Assembly (NCBI GenBank): GCA_023428295.1
Contig: JAEYYV010000184.1
Coordinates: 19,753-83,752 of the forward strand
Direction: 5' to 3'
Origin: Pseudomonadota bacterium
GTDB taxonomy: Bacteria; Myxococcota_A; Polyangia; Haliangiales; Haliangiaceae
Length of the DNA: 64,000 nt
Shown: piece by piece, positions 57,050 through 64,000 of the stretch
How positions within the stretch are numbered: the stretch's first letter is position 1
How the letters are laid out: each line of letters opens with the position of its first letter
Program-made: the position numbers and the translations under genes
The notes under the pieces: model-generated
Databases searched by the model: none
Seen by the model: the letters and a program-made list of their open reading frames with translations, nothing else
What the model was told of the DNA's origin: nothing

Positions 57050-58360
57050 ATGGTCGCGTTGGGTGACGTACGCAAGAGCGCTGCAACGCTCTACGGTCAA
57101 GGGCAACATCTCGCCGCGCTGCGCCTCTACGACGCGATCATCGCCGTGGCTCCTCTCGACTACGACGCACGCCTTCGCCTCGCCGATTGCGCGCTCGCGC
57201 TCGGCAACGCGGGCGCCGCAAACGTGTATCGCGCGACAGCGTGGTACTGCCTGAAGAGCGGCCATCCCTTGCCCGCGCTCGTGTGCGCGCGCGTCCTCGA
57301 GGCCCACGGTGCCGACGCGAGCGATCTCACCACCGCGCTCGTCGCGAGCTACGGCTCGGAGTCCGAGCGACTCGGCAAGGTCGCCGCGCGCGTCGCGCTG
57401 CCTGCGGACAACGTGCCCGTGACGGTGCCCGACGTTCGCCAAGCGGGACCGGGGGACATCGTGGCGCAAGCGCTTCGTCGCGCGGAGCACGCGACCGACA
57501 ACTTCACGGACTTCCCCGACGCCTTGCACCCGATCCCGCTGCTCTCGCAGATGTCGGAGGCCGCGTTCAAGCGCGTGCTCTCGACGCTGCTCTTGCGACG
57601 CTTGCCCGCCGGCGCGTTCGTCATCAAAGAGGGCGAGCCGGGCAACTCGTTCTTCTTCGTCGCTGGCGGACAGCTTCGCGTGTTCGCCACCGACGGGCTC
57701 GGCCGGCAAACGGATCTCGCCGCGCTCGGCGAAGGCGCGGTGTTCGGCGAGATGGCGCTGCTCTCGGCGCAACCGCGCAGCGCGACTGTCGGCTGCACCA
57801 CGGACGTCGAGGTGCTCGAGGTCGGCCGGCAATCACTCGCGGCGCTCGCCGACGAGCTCGCGCCGGTCGCCGAGGCATTGCACGGCTTCACGCGCGAGCG
57901 CTTGCTCGGCAACCTCATGGCGACGAGCCCGCTGTTCAAGCCGTTCAACCGCATGCAGCAGCGCGATCTGCTTCGCCGCTTCACGAGTCACGACGTGGCG
58001 CCCGGCACGGTCGTCATCAATGAAGGCGAAGAAGGTCGCGGCCTGTTCGTGGTGCTGTCCGGAGAGCTCGACGTGTCTCGGCGGTTGGCCGACGGAGATA
58101 CGGTGCCGCTCGGCGGGCTCAGGACCGGCGACGTGTTCGGCGAGATGGCGTTGCTCCGAGGAAACCGCACGACCGCGACGGTCATCGCGACACGACCCGC
58201 GACGGTTCTATTCCTCGCACGCGACTTCGTGCAGCGAATGGTCGCGGGTATGCCTGAAATCAAGAGCTATCTCGAAGCGTTGGCAGAAGAGCGCGAGATC
58301 GACAACCAGCTCGTCCTCGGCGAGGACGACACACCACCCGACGAGCGCATCCTCATTTAG
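57050..58360 (+). CDS. Protein with TPR-like N-terminus and two cyclic-nucleotide-binding domains
   Basis: 436 aa. Residues 1-90 look like TPR helices (AALRLYDAIIAVAPLDYDAR). Two CRP-type cNMP-binding domains follow: the first with GEPGNSFFFVAGGQLRVF and GEMALLSAQPRSATV, the second with GEEGRGLFVVLSGELDVSRR and GEMALLRGNRTTATV. The phosphate-binding cassette Arg is present in both (QPRSATV, GNRTTATV), so ligand binding is plausible. There is no DNA-binding helix-turn-helix, so it is not a CRP regulator. ATG at 57050 preferred; a GTG at 57008 is an alternative. It lies 18 bp before the subtilase gene. Confidence 0.9.
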   Translation: MVALGDVRKSAATLYGQGQHLAALRLYDAIIAVAPLDYDARLRLADCALALGNAGAANVYRATAWYCLKSGHPLPALVCARVLEAHGADASDLTTALVASYGSESERLGKVAARVALPADNVPVTVPDVRQAGPGDIVAQALRRAEHATDNFTDFPDALHPIPLLSQMSEAAFKRVLSTLLLRRLPAGAFVIKEGEPGNSFFFVAGGQLRVFATDGLGRQTDLAALGEGAVFGEMALLSAQPRSATVGCTTDVEVLEVGRQSLAALADELAPVAEALHGFTRERLLGNLMATSPLFKPFNRMQQRDLLRRFTSHDVAPGTVVINEGEEGRGLFVVLSGELDVSRRLADGDTVPLGGLRTGDVFGEMALLRGNRTTATVIATRPATVLFLARDFVQRMVAGMPEIKSYLEALAEEREIDNQLVLGEDDTPPDERILI

Positions 58361-58378
58361 TCACCTATACTTTTCGTC

Positions 58379-60268
58379 ATGGACGAAGAGACCGCACCGC
58401 CCGCGAAGCGTTCGAGCTTCAGCCGGATCCTGTGGCTGCTCGTGATCGCAGCCGTCGTGTTCCTGTGGTGGCAACACCGCGGCGAAGACGAGGCGATGGA
58501 TGCCGATCCGGTCGCGCAGCAAGCGATGGATCGCTTGACCTCTCCCGACGCAGATCCCGACGACATCCTCGTCGATCTGAGAGACGACGTCACGCCCGAG
58601 CGCGTCGCCGAGATCGAGCGCACGTACGGCATCGATCTGGTGCTCGTCAGCGACGAGTCCGCGGACGAGCAGTTCTATCGCGCGCACGTCGATCCGGCGA
58701 AGCGCGACTCGATCCTCGCGATGCTCTCGATGCTGCCGGACGTGGAGGTCGCCGAGCCCGACGCGCTCGCGTACATCCCGCAGGGCGAGGACGCGATCCT
58801 CGTTCCGCAGCCCGACGCGAACTACGAAGGCTTCCCCAACGACCCGCTCTACGCGAAGCAGTGGCACATGCGGCAGATCGGAATGCCCGAGGCGTGGAAG
58901 CTCGCCGACGGTAACGGCGTGATCGTCGCGGTGCTCGACACCGGCGTCGGCTACGAGGACAAGGGCAAGTTCACGGAGCTGCCCGATCTCAAGGGCATCA
59001 AGTGGGTCAAGCCGTACAACTTCGTCAGCAACAACAAGAACGCGCATGACGATCACGGTCACGGCTCGCACGTCACCGGCACGATCGCGCAGGTCACGAA
59101 CAACGGCATCGGCGTCACGGGCGTCGCGCTGAACGTGAAGATCATGCCGCTCAAGGTGCTGTCCAAGAACGGCTCGGGCTCCGTCGGTGGCATCGCCGAC
59201 GCGATCCGCTACGCGGCGGACAACGGCGCGAAGGTCATCAACATGAGCCTCGGCAGCTCGTTCCCGTCGACGCCGCTAAAGAACGCGGTGAAGTACGCGT
59301 ACGACAAGGGCGTCACCGTCGTGTGCGCGGCAGGCAACGAGAGCCGCGACAAGGTCGGCTATCCGGCCGCGTATCCGGGCGCGATCGCCGTCTCGGCCAC
59401 GCAGCAGGATGAGGCGATCACGTTCTACTCGAACTACGGCGTCGCGATCGATATCGCCGCGCCGGGTGGCAACACGCGCGACAAGAACGGCGGCCGCAAC
59501 AACCCCGATGGCGGTGTTCTCCAGAACACGATCGCGATCGGCGACCCGTCCAAGAATGACTACTACGCGTACATGGGCACGTCGATGGCGTCGCCGCACG
59601 CGGCAGGCGTCGCGGCGCTCGTCGTCGGTGAAGGAGTGACCAAGCCAGCCGCCGTCGAGAAGATCCTGCAGAACACGGCGCGCAAGCCGGCCAACCAGCA
59701 GTACGACAAGCTCAAGTACGGCGCTGGCATCATCGATGCGCCGGCAGCGGTGAAGGCGGCCAAGAAGGCAGCGGGCGGTGGTGGTGGAGAGCTCGCGCTC
59801 GGCCTGCTCCTCGCGGGTGCCGTTGCCGCATCGGCTCGTCGCGTCGGTCTCGGTGCGGGCGTGAAGCTCGGCGCCGGCTACTTGATGGGCGTGCTCGTCG
59901 GTGCCTCGGGCCTGTTCTTCCTGCCGCATCTGTCGTCGACGCTGGCGTCGGCGCCGGTGCTCGAGACGCTGTCGCACGGCATGCCGTCGTGGGACCTGTC
60001 GATCCTCGGGCCAGACGGACATGGCAACGCGCTGTTCTTCAGCGCGCTGATCCCGTTCGCGCTGCTCGCGGTCGGCTATGGCGTGCCCAAGCTGCGCGCT
60101 CCGCTCGCGGGACTCTCGATCGGCGTCGCGGCGCACCTCGTGTTCGCGGCGGTGGCGCCGGCCATGGCGCTCTCGTACATGCCGTCGCTGTTCGGCTTCG
60201 CCACGATCTGGCTCGGCGTGAACGCGATCATCTGCGTGCTCCTCGCGCGCATCGCGCTTCGCCGCTAA
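58379..60268 (+). CDS. Membrane-anchored S8 subtilisin-like protease
   Basis: 629 aa. An N-terminal TM helix (ILWLLVIAAVVFLWW) is followed by an inhibitor-I9-like pro-region (about 60-130) and the S8 catalytic domain. The triad is Asp near 187 (VLDTGVGY), His near 230 (HGHGSHVTG) and Ser near 402 (GTSMASPH). The oxyanion Asn lies in CAAGNES. After a short Ala/Lys linker, a C-terminal region of about 150 residues has some five TM helices (ELALGLLLAGAVAASA, GYLMGVLVGASGLFFL, ALFFSALIPFALLAV), which is unusual for subtilases. The protease domain should face the periplasm. It follows the cNMP-binding gene, so it may be co-regulated. Confidence 0.92.
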   Translation: MDEETAPPAKRSSFSRILWLLVIAAVVFLWWQHRGEDEAMDADPVAQQAMDRLTSPDADPDDILVDLRDDVTPERVAEIERTYGIDLVLVSDESADEQFYRAHVDPAKRDSILAMLSMLPDVEVAEPDALAYIPQGEDAILVPQPDANYEGFPNDPLYAKQWHMRQIGMPEAWKLADGNGVIVAVLDTGVGYEDKGKFTELPDLKGIKWVKPYNFVSNNKNAHDDHGHGSHVTGTIAQVTNNGIGVTGVALNVKIMPLKVLSKNGSGSVGGIADAIRYAADNGAKVINMSLGSSFPSTPLKNAVKYAYDKGVTVVCAAGNESRDKVGYPAAYPGAIAVSATQQDEAITFYSNYGVAIDIAAPGGNTRDKNGGRNNPDGGVLQNTIAIGDPSKNDYYAYMGTSMASPHAAGVAALVVGEGVTKPAAVEKILQNTARKPANQQYDKLKYGAGIIDAPAAVKAAKKAAGGGGGELALGLLLAGAVAASARRVGLGAGVKLGAGYLMGVLVGASGLFFLPHLSSTLASAPVLETLSHGMPSWDLSILGPDGHGNALFFSALIPFALLAVGYGVPKLRAPLAGLSIGVAAHLVFAAVAPAMALSYMPSLFGFATIWLGVNAIICVLLARIALRR

Positions 60269-60305
60269 CGAGCGCGAGGCTCACCCCGCAGCGCGGTTCG
60301 TCGCT

Positions 60306-60803
60306 ATGCTGCGGGGCGTGAGTCATCGCATCTCGATCGCACGCAGCGAGCACAAGTTCTCCTGCGCGCACATGACCGTGTTCCCCGACGGGACCAAGGA
60401 GCGGCTGCACGGTCACAACTACTCGCTCGCCGTGGCGGTAGATGTCGAGCGCGTCGACTTCGCGTCGATGGTGCCGTTCCAGGTGATCAAGGACGCGATT
60501 CGCGAGCTGTGCAAGGAGTGGAAGGAGCGCGTGATGATCGCGACGGAGAATCCGTTCGTCACGATCGTGCGCGATGACTCCGAGCTCGAGGTCACCGTGT
60601 GCGGGGCGCGCTACGTGTTCCCACGCGGCGACGCGCTGCTCCTGCCGATCGACAACATCTCCGCCGAAGCGCTCGCCGCGCACACAGCTGCCTTGCTCCG
60701 TGCGCGGCTGTCGTCCGTGCTTCCAGCGCACGTCACAGCGCTCACGACGACCGTAGAGGAATCGCTCGGTCAGGGCGCGAGCTGCACGGTCTCGCTGCAC
60801 TAG
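60306..60803 (+). CDS. 6-pyruvoyl-tetrahydropterin synthase / QueD-like enzyme
   Basis: 165-aa T-fold enzyme. The zinc ligands are His in FSCAHM and two His in LHGHNYSLAV; the catalytic Cys is in the position preceding this motif (SCAHM). The family makes 6-carboxytetrahydropterin for queuosine or acts on pterins. The gene start is uncertain: ATG at 60306, or GTG at 60318 that gives the more usual N-terminus (SHRISIARSEHKFSC). It stands alone, 38 bp after the subtilase. No queC, queE or folE in the window, so the pathway is not fixed. Confidence 0.85.
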   Translation: MLRGVSHRISIARSEHKFSCAHMTVFPDGTKERLHGHNYSLAVAVDVERVDFASMVPFQVIKDAIRELCKEWKERVMIATENPFVTIVRDDSELEVTVCGARYVFPRGDALLLPIDNISAEALAAHTAALLRARLSSVLPAHVTALTTTVEESLGQGASCTVSLH

Positions 60804-60869
60804 ATCTCGCTGCGATAGACCCGCAGACGCGACGCATCGCGTGGCACATGCGCTGCAGCGCACTCGCCC

Positions 60870-63332
60870 ATGTCCGACGACATCCTGCGCAGCGGCGTCG
60901 GCGCTCCTCCGCGCCCGGCGTCTGCGAAGCGTGTCGACAAGGGCTTCATTCCGGAGCTCGACGGGCTACGCGGTATCGCGATCTTGCTCGTGATGGTGCA
61001 TCGGTTCTGGCCACGCAGCGGCACGGGCATCATGGCGGACGCGGCGGGGGCGGGATGGATCGGCGTCGATCTGTTCTTCGTGATCAGCGGCTTCTTGATC
61101 ACGGGCATCCTGCTCGACACCAAGGGCGAGCCCGGCTACTTCAGGAACTTCTATGCGCGGCGCGTGCTGCGCATCTTCCCGCTGTACTACCTGTTCGTCG
61201 GCGCGGTCCTCATCGCGTTCTCGAGCCCCGAGTTCCGCGCGCACGCTGGCTCGCCGATCTGGTACCTGCTCTTCCTCGGCAACATCCCCGAGAGCTTGCT
61301 CGGCCATGACGTGCCGTACTGGCTCGCGCCCGTGTGGTCGCTCGCGATCGAGGAGCAGTTCTATCTGACGTTCCCGTGGCTCGTCGCTGCCGTGTCGCGC
61401 GGGCGTCTCGCCAAGATCCTCGTCGGCATGATGATCGCGGCGCCGCTGTTTCGCTTCGGCTTCATGCTCGCGGTTCCCGCGGAGGAGCGCATCCAGTATT
61501 TGTTCACGCTCTGCCGCATCGACACGATCGCGATCGGCTGTCTGCTCGCGGTGGCGGTGCGCGCGATCGATGTCGACCGCTATCGTCCGTGGCTCGCGAA
61601 GCTCGTGGGCATCGTGTTCGTCGGCTGCGTGATGCTCGCGATCGCGACGGGCCTCGACCGCACCACGCTGTTCGGTCGCACGTTCGGCTACTCGCTCGTC
61701 GCGATCGGTTGCGCGAGCGTGCTCGCACTCGTGCTCCTCGCTCGCGATGCAGCGGCGACGCTTCCGCTGCGGTGGGCCTGGCTGCGCTACGTCGGCAAGC
61801 TGTGCTTCGGTCTCTACCTCTTGCATCGTCCCGCGGACACGCTCGTCGGTGCGCTCGCGGATCGCGTAGGCTTCGATCACGCCATCTGGCTGATCCCCGC
61901 GAAGGTGGCGCTCGCGCTCGCGCTCGCGACGATCTCGTGGCTTCTCCTCGAGAAGCGATTCCTCTCGCTGAAGGATCGCTTCGCATCGCGCCGCCATCCG
62001 ATGGGCAAGGTCGCGCTCGCCGCCCTCGCGCTCGCGATGGTCGTCGCGTGCAACAGCAACCCCGGCGCGACACCACGAGACGGAAGCGTCGACGCTCACG
62101 ACGCCACCACGACGGACATCCTGATCGAAGCCGGCGACGACGCGGACATCGGCGATGCGTACACGGGCGATCCCGACGCGCAGCTCGCGGACGGTGCTGT
62201 CGAGCAGCCCGGCGTGCCGCTCTACCCCGAGGGACTTCGTCACTCGCCGATCACGCCCGCGCTCGCGCAGCGCCTGCAGGCGATCAACGCGACACAGCCG
62301 CGCGCGACGAACGTGTTCCTCAAGGTCGGCGACTCGATCACCGCGCTCGCGCAGTTCGTACAGTGCTTCGATGGTGGCGCCGTCGAGCTCGGCGCGAACG
62401 CCGCGCTGGCGCCGACGATCTCGCGCTACCTCGCGGGCCACATCGGCGCGGACTCGCCGTACAAGCGCACGAGCTACGCCGCCGTCGGCGGCACCATGGC
62501 GAGCGACGCGATGTCCGGATCGCCATCACCGCTCGCGCGCGAGATCGCCGCCGCGAATGGCCACGTCGCGCTCGTCATGTTCGGCACCAACGAGATCCGC
62601 ATGGGCACGTCGTACGAACAGTTCGCGCGGGGCTTGTGGGACGTCGTCGACACGCTGATCGCCAGCGGCGTCATCCCCGTCATGTCCACGATCCCGCCGC
62701 TCAACAACTACCCCGAAGCCGACGCGCGCATCCCCACCGCGAACAGCCTCGTGCGGGCGATCGCGCAAGGTCGCGGCGTGCCGCTCGTCGATTACCACCG
62801 CGAGATGCTGCCGCTGCCCGGCCGCGGCCTCGGCTCCGACGATCTGCATCCGAGCTCCGCACCCGCGGGCGCCTGCCAGCTCACCTCGGCCGGCCTCGCG
62901 TACGGCTTCAACGTGCGCAACCTGATCTCGCTCGAAGCGCTCGCACGCGTCGACGCCGCGCTCGACAACACCGCACCCGACGCCACCGCTCCCACCCGCG
63001 TCGGCGCTGGCACCACCGCATCGCCGTTCCTCTCGGCGCTGCCTCTCGCGAGCCTCGGCGACTCGCGCGACGGCGAACCCAACGCGCCGACCTGCACGGC
63101 CACCACGGGCCACGCGATCACCTATCGCCTCGATCTGCCCTCCACCGCCGCGATCACCGCCACCGTCATCGATCGCGCCGCCACCGACGTCGTCGTCGAG
63201 ATCGCCGATGCCTCCGGCTGCCGCGCCGCCGGCACGGGCACCGCCACCGCCACCGTCTCGGGCGCCGTCAGCATCCGCGTGCGCGGGACCTCGCCCGCCA
63301 CCGACGGCGAGTTCCTCCTCGTCGTCCGCTGA
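60870..63332 (+). CDS. Acyltransferase-3 / SGNH-hydrolase fusion protein
   Basis: 820 aa. Residues 25-370 are an acyltransferase-3 (OafA/NodX-type) membrane domain: ELDGLRGIAILLVMVHRFWP with the catalytic His, GVDLFFVISGFLITGIL and YARRVLRIFPLYY. A further TM segment (VALAALALAMVVACNSNPG) and a disordered acidic linker lead to an extracytoplasmic SGNH hydrolase: GDSITA (nucleophile Ser), GTNEIRMG (block III) and DDLHPS (Asp/His). A C-terminal beta-sandwich with one PPC-like strand set follows. It would O-acylate a cell-surface polysaccharide. Internal codon 378 gives an alternative reading as two genes, but I prefer one. Confidence 0.88.
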   Translation: MSDDILRSGVGAPPRPASAKRVDKGFIPELDGLRGIAILLVMVHRFWPRSGTGIMADAAGAGWIGVDLFFVISGFLITGILLDTKGEPGYFRNFYARRVLRIFPLYYLFVGAVLIAFSSPEFRAHAGSPIWYLLFLGNIPESLLGHDVPYWLAPVWSLAIEEQFYLTFPWLVAAVSRGRLAKILVGMMIAAPLFRFGFMLAVPAEERIQYLFTLCRIDTIAIGCLLAVAVRAIDVDRYRPWLAKLVGIVFVGCVMLAIATGLDRTTLFGRTFGYSLVAIGCASVLALVLLARDAAATLPLRWAWLRYVGKLCFGLYLLHRPADTLVGALADRVGFDHAIWLIPAKVALALALATISWLLLEKRFLSLKDRFASRRHPMGKVALAALALAMVVACNSNPGATPRDGSVDAHDATTTDILIEAGDDADIGDAYTGDPDAQLADGAVEQPGVPLYPEGLRHSPITPALAQRLQAINATQPRATNVFLKVGDSITALAQFVQCFDGGAVELGANAALAPTISRYLAGHIGADSPYKRTSYAAVGGTMASDAMSGSPSPLAREIAAANGHVALVMFGTNEIRMGTSYEQFARGLWDVVDTLIASGVIPVMSTIPPLNNYPEADARIPTANSLVRAIAQGRGVPLVDYHREMLPLPGRGLGSDDLHPSSAPAGACQLTSAGLAYGFNVRNLISLEALARVDAALDNTAPDATAPTRVGAGTTASPFLSALPLASLGDSRDGEPNAPTCTATTGHAITYRLDLPSTAAITATVIDRAATDVVVEIADASGCRAAGTGTATATVSGAVSIRVRGTSPATDGEFLLVVR

Positions 63333-63335
63333 ATC

Positions 63336-63457
63336 TGTCCGCATTTCGGACAATTCCAATGAAGCAGAATCGAAAGTGGTGGATTTGACCAAATCGCGAG
63401 TTTTTGGGGTCGGACCCCAACTCGCTCCGAAAGTGGTGGAATTGACCAGGGGGGCTA
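63336..63457. repeat. Repeat family RF2, copy 3
   Basis: A 122-bp copy between convergent genes. It has the CATTT-loop hairpin of copy 1, the central TTGGGGTCGGACCCCAA hairpin, and one substitution in the second motif (GGTGGAATTGACC). Its last three bases are the TAG of the rhodanese gene. Confidence 0.9.
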
Positions 63458-63862
63458 CTTGAGGTCGTCGAGGCCGCCGCCGTTGACGACGTTCGTGTAG
63501 CCCTGCGCTTCGAGCTGCGCCTTCGCCTTGCTCGCGCGACCACCGGCGGCGCAATGCAGCACCACGGGCTTGGACTTGTCGCCACCCATGAGCTTCTCGA
63601 CGTCTGCGAGCCGCGACTCGAGCTGGTCGAGCGGAATGTTCGTGGCCTGCGCGAGGTGATCGCCGGCGTACTCGTCCGTGGTGCGCACGTCGATGACGAC
63701 CGCGCCGCTCGCGATCAGCTCTTTGGCCTTGGCGGGATCCTTCGACGCGGGCGCGGGCGCGTGGGCGGTCGCGGTGTCCGAGGACTTCGCGGGTGGATCG
63801 GACTTCGCCGGCTCGGACTTCGAACACGCAGCGACGAGAAGCAACGCGAGTGCGAAACGCAT
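63455..63862 (-). CDS. Rhodanese-domain lipoprotein
   Basis: 135 aa from the ATG at 63862. Lipobox at LLVAAC, a Lys/Pro/Ala-rich tether of about 30 residues, then a single rhodanese domain: ASGAVVIDVRTTDEYAGDHL and the active-site loop VLHCAAGGRASKAK with catalytic Cys. Periplasmic rhodaneses handle sulfane sulfur or act in redox relay. The longer frame that runs toward the window edge is not protein-like before this Met. It is convergent with the acyltransferase gene across RF2-3. Confidence 0.9.
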   Translation of the reverse strand: MRFALALLLVAACSKSEPAKSDPPAKSSDTATAHAPAPASKDPAKAKELIASGAVVIDVRTTDEYAGDHLAQATNIPLDQLESRLADVEKLMGGDKSKPVVLHCAAGGRASKAKAQLEAQGYTNVVNGGGLDDLK

Positions 63863-64000
63863 GGGCGAACCATACGCCCACGATCGTGATCTCGCACGTG
63901 CGAGCGCCACGCGCTGACCCAGCGCGCCACCACGTGACGTCACGACGGTGACGAACGACGCGAGATCAGGCGCTCGCGCGATCGCGACCGCGTCCACCAC

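Noticed and set aside
62001..63332. A separate SGNH lipoprotein gene inside the acyltransferase gene
   Set aside because: The frame is continuous, no ribosome site precedes the internal ATG, and acyltransferase-SGNH fusions with an extra TM helix are a known layout.

Overview
The window is high-GC bacterial chromosome. It most likely comes from a member of the Myxococcota, probably a Polyangia/Kofleriaceae-type organism. The best single marker is an mglB-mglA pair whose products are close to the Myxococcus xanthus polarity switch proteins. Supporting signs are two sigma-54 activators, a large Ser/Thr kinase, many TPR proteins, numerous lipoproteins with Cys-rich or low-complexity linkers, zinc-ribbon membrane proteins and secreted proteases. 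No phage genes, transposases or CRISPR arrays were seen. The interest lies in envelope and regulatory genes and in intergenic repeats.

Layout. 1-3441 (minus): part of a branched-chain-amino-acid-type ABC importer (binding protein, LivF, LivG) followed by the start of an acyl-CoA ligase. 3484-12425: pepA, DUF72, a short transaldolase, Nudix, trmB, a WYL regulator divergent from a VOC protein, uvrB, thiE and a small CXXCH protein. 12459-15410: a Pal-like/CpoB-like pair divergent from an NtrC-type response regulator. 15423-21785 (minus): a probable five-gene envelope operon (degenerate metzincin lipoprotein, HEAT protein, Ser/Thr kinase, TPR protein, lipoprotein). 21861-26359: outer-membrane protein, selB, acyl-CoA ligase. 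26472-30656: a 1394-aa zinc-ribbon/TM/TPR protein.

30937-37809 is an information-processing block: serS, four tRNA-Ser, tRNA-Arg(ACG) directly followed by tadA (whose product deaminates that tRNA), the SRP RNA, dnaX, ybaB and recR. 37942-40844 is the mglB-mglA operon with a translationally coupled third gene for an envelope-spanning PqqD-like/TM/HlyD-like protein, the strongest candidate for a new component. 40952-50207 holds an AhpD-like protein, a tyrosinase-like lipoprotein, a secreted transglutaminase with three PPC domains, a PaiB-like protein, a lytic transglycosylase and glutaryl-CoA dehydrogenase. 50204-63862 holds thiD, a TIGR01777 epimerase, a SIMPL protein, a second sigma-54 activator, an M14 peptidase, a zinc-ribbon polytopic protein, a tandem cNMP-binding protein, a membrane-anchored subtilase, a PTPS/QueD-like enzyme, an acyltransferase-SGNH fusion and a rhodanese lipoprotein.

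Two dispersed intergenic repeat families stand out (RF1 at 26394, 46448 and 46746; RF2 at 52120, 53155 and 63336). Each copy ends exactly at the stop codon of a neighbouring gene, most lie between convergent genes, and they are rich in inverted repeats. They look like structured 3'-end/terminator elements that have spread through the genome, and each family brackets one small gene.
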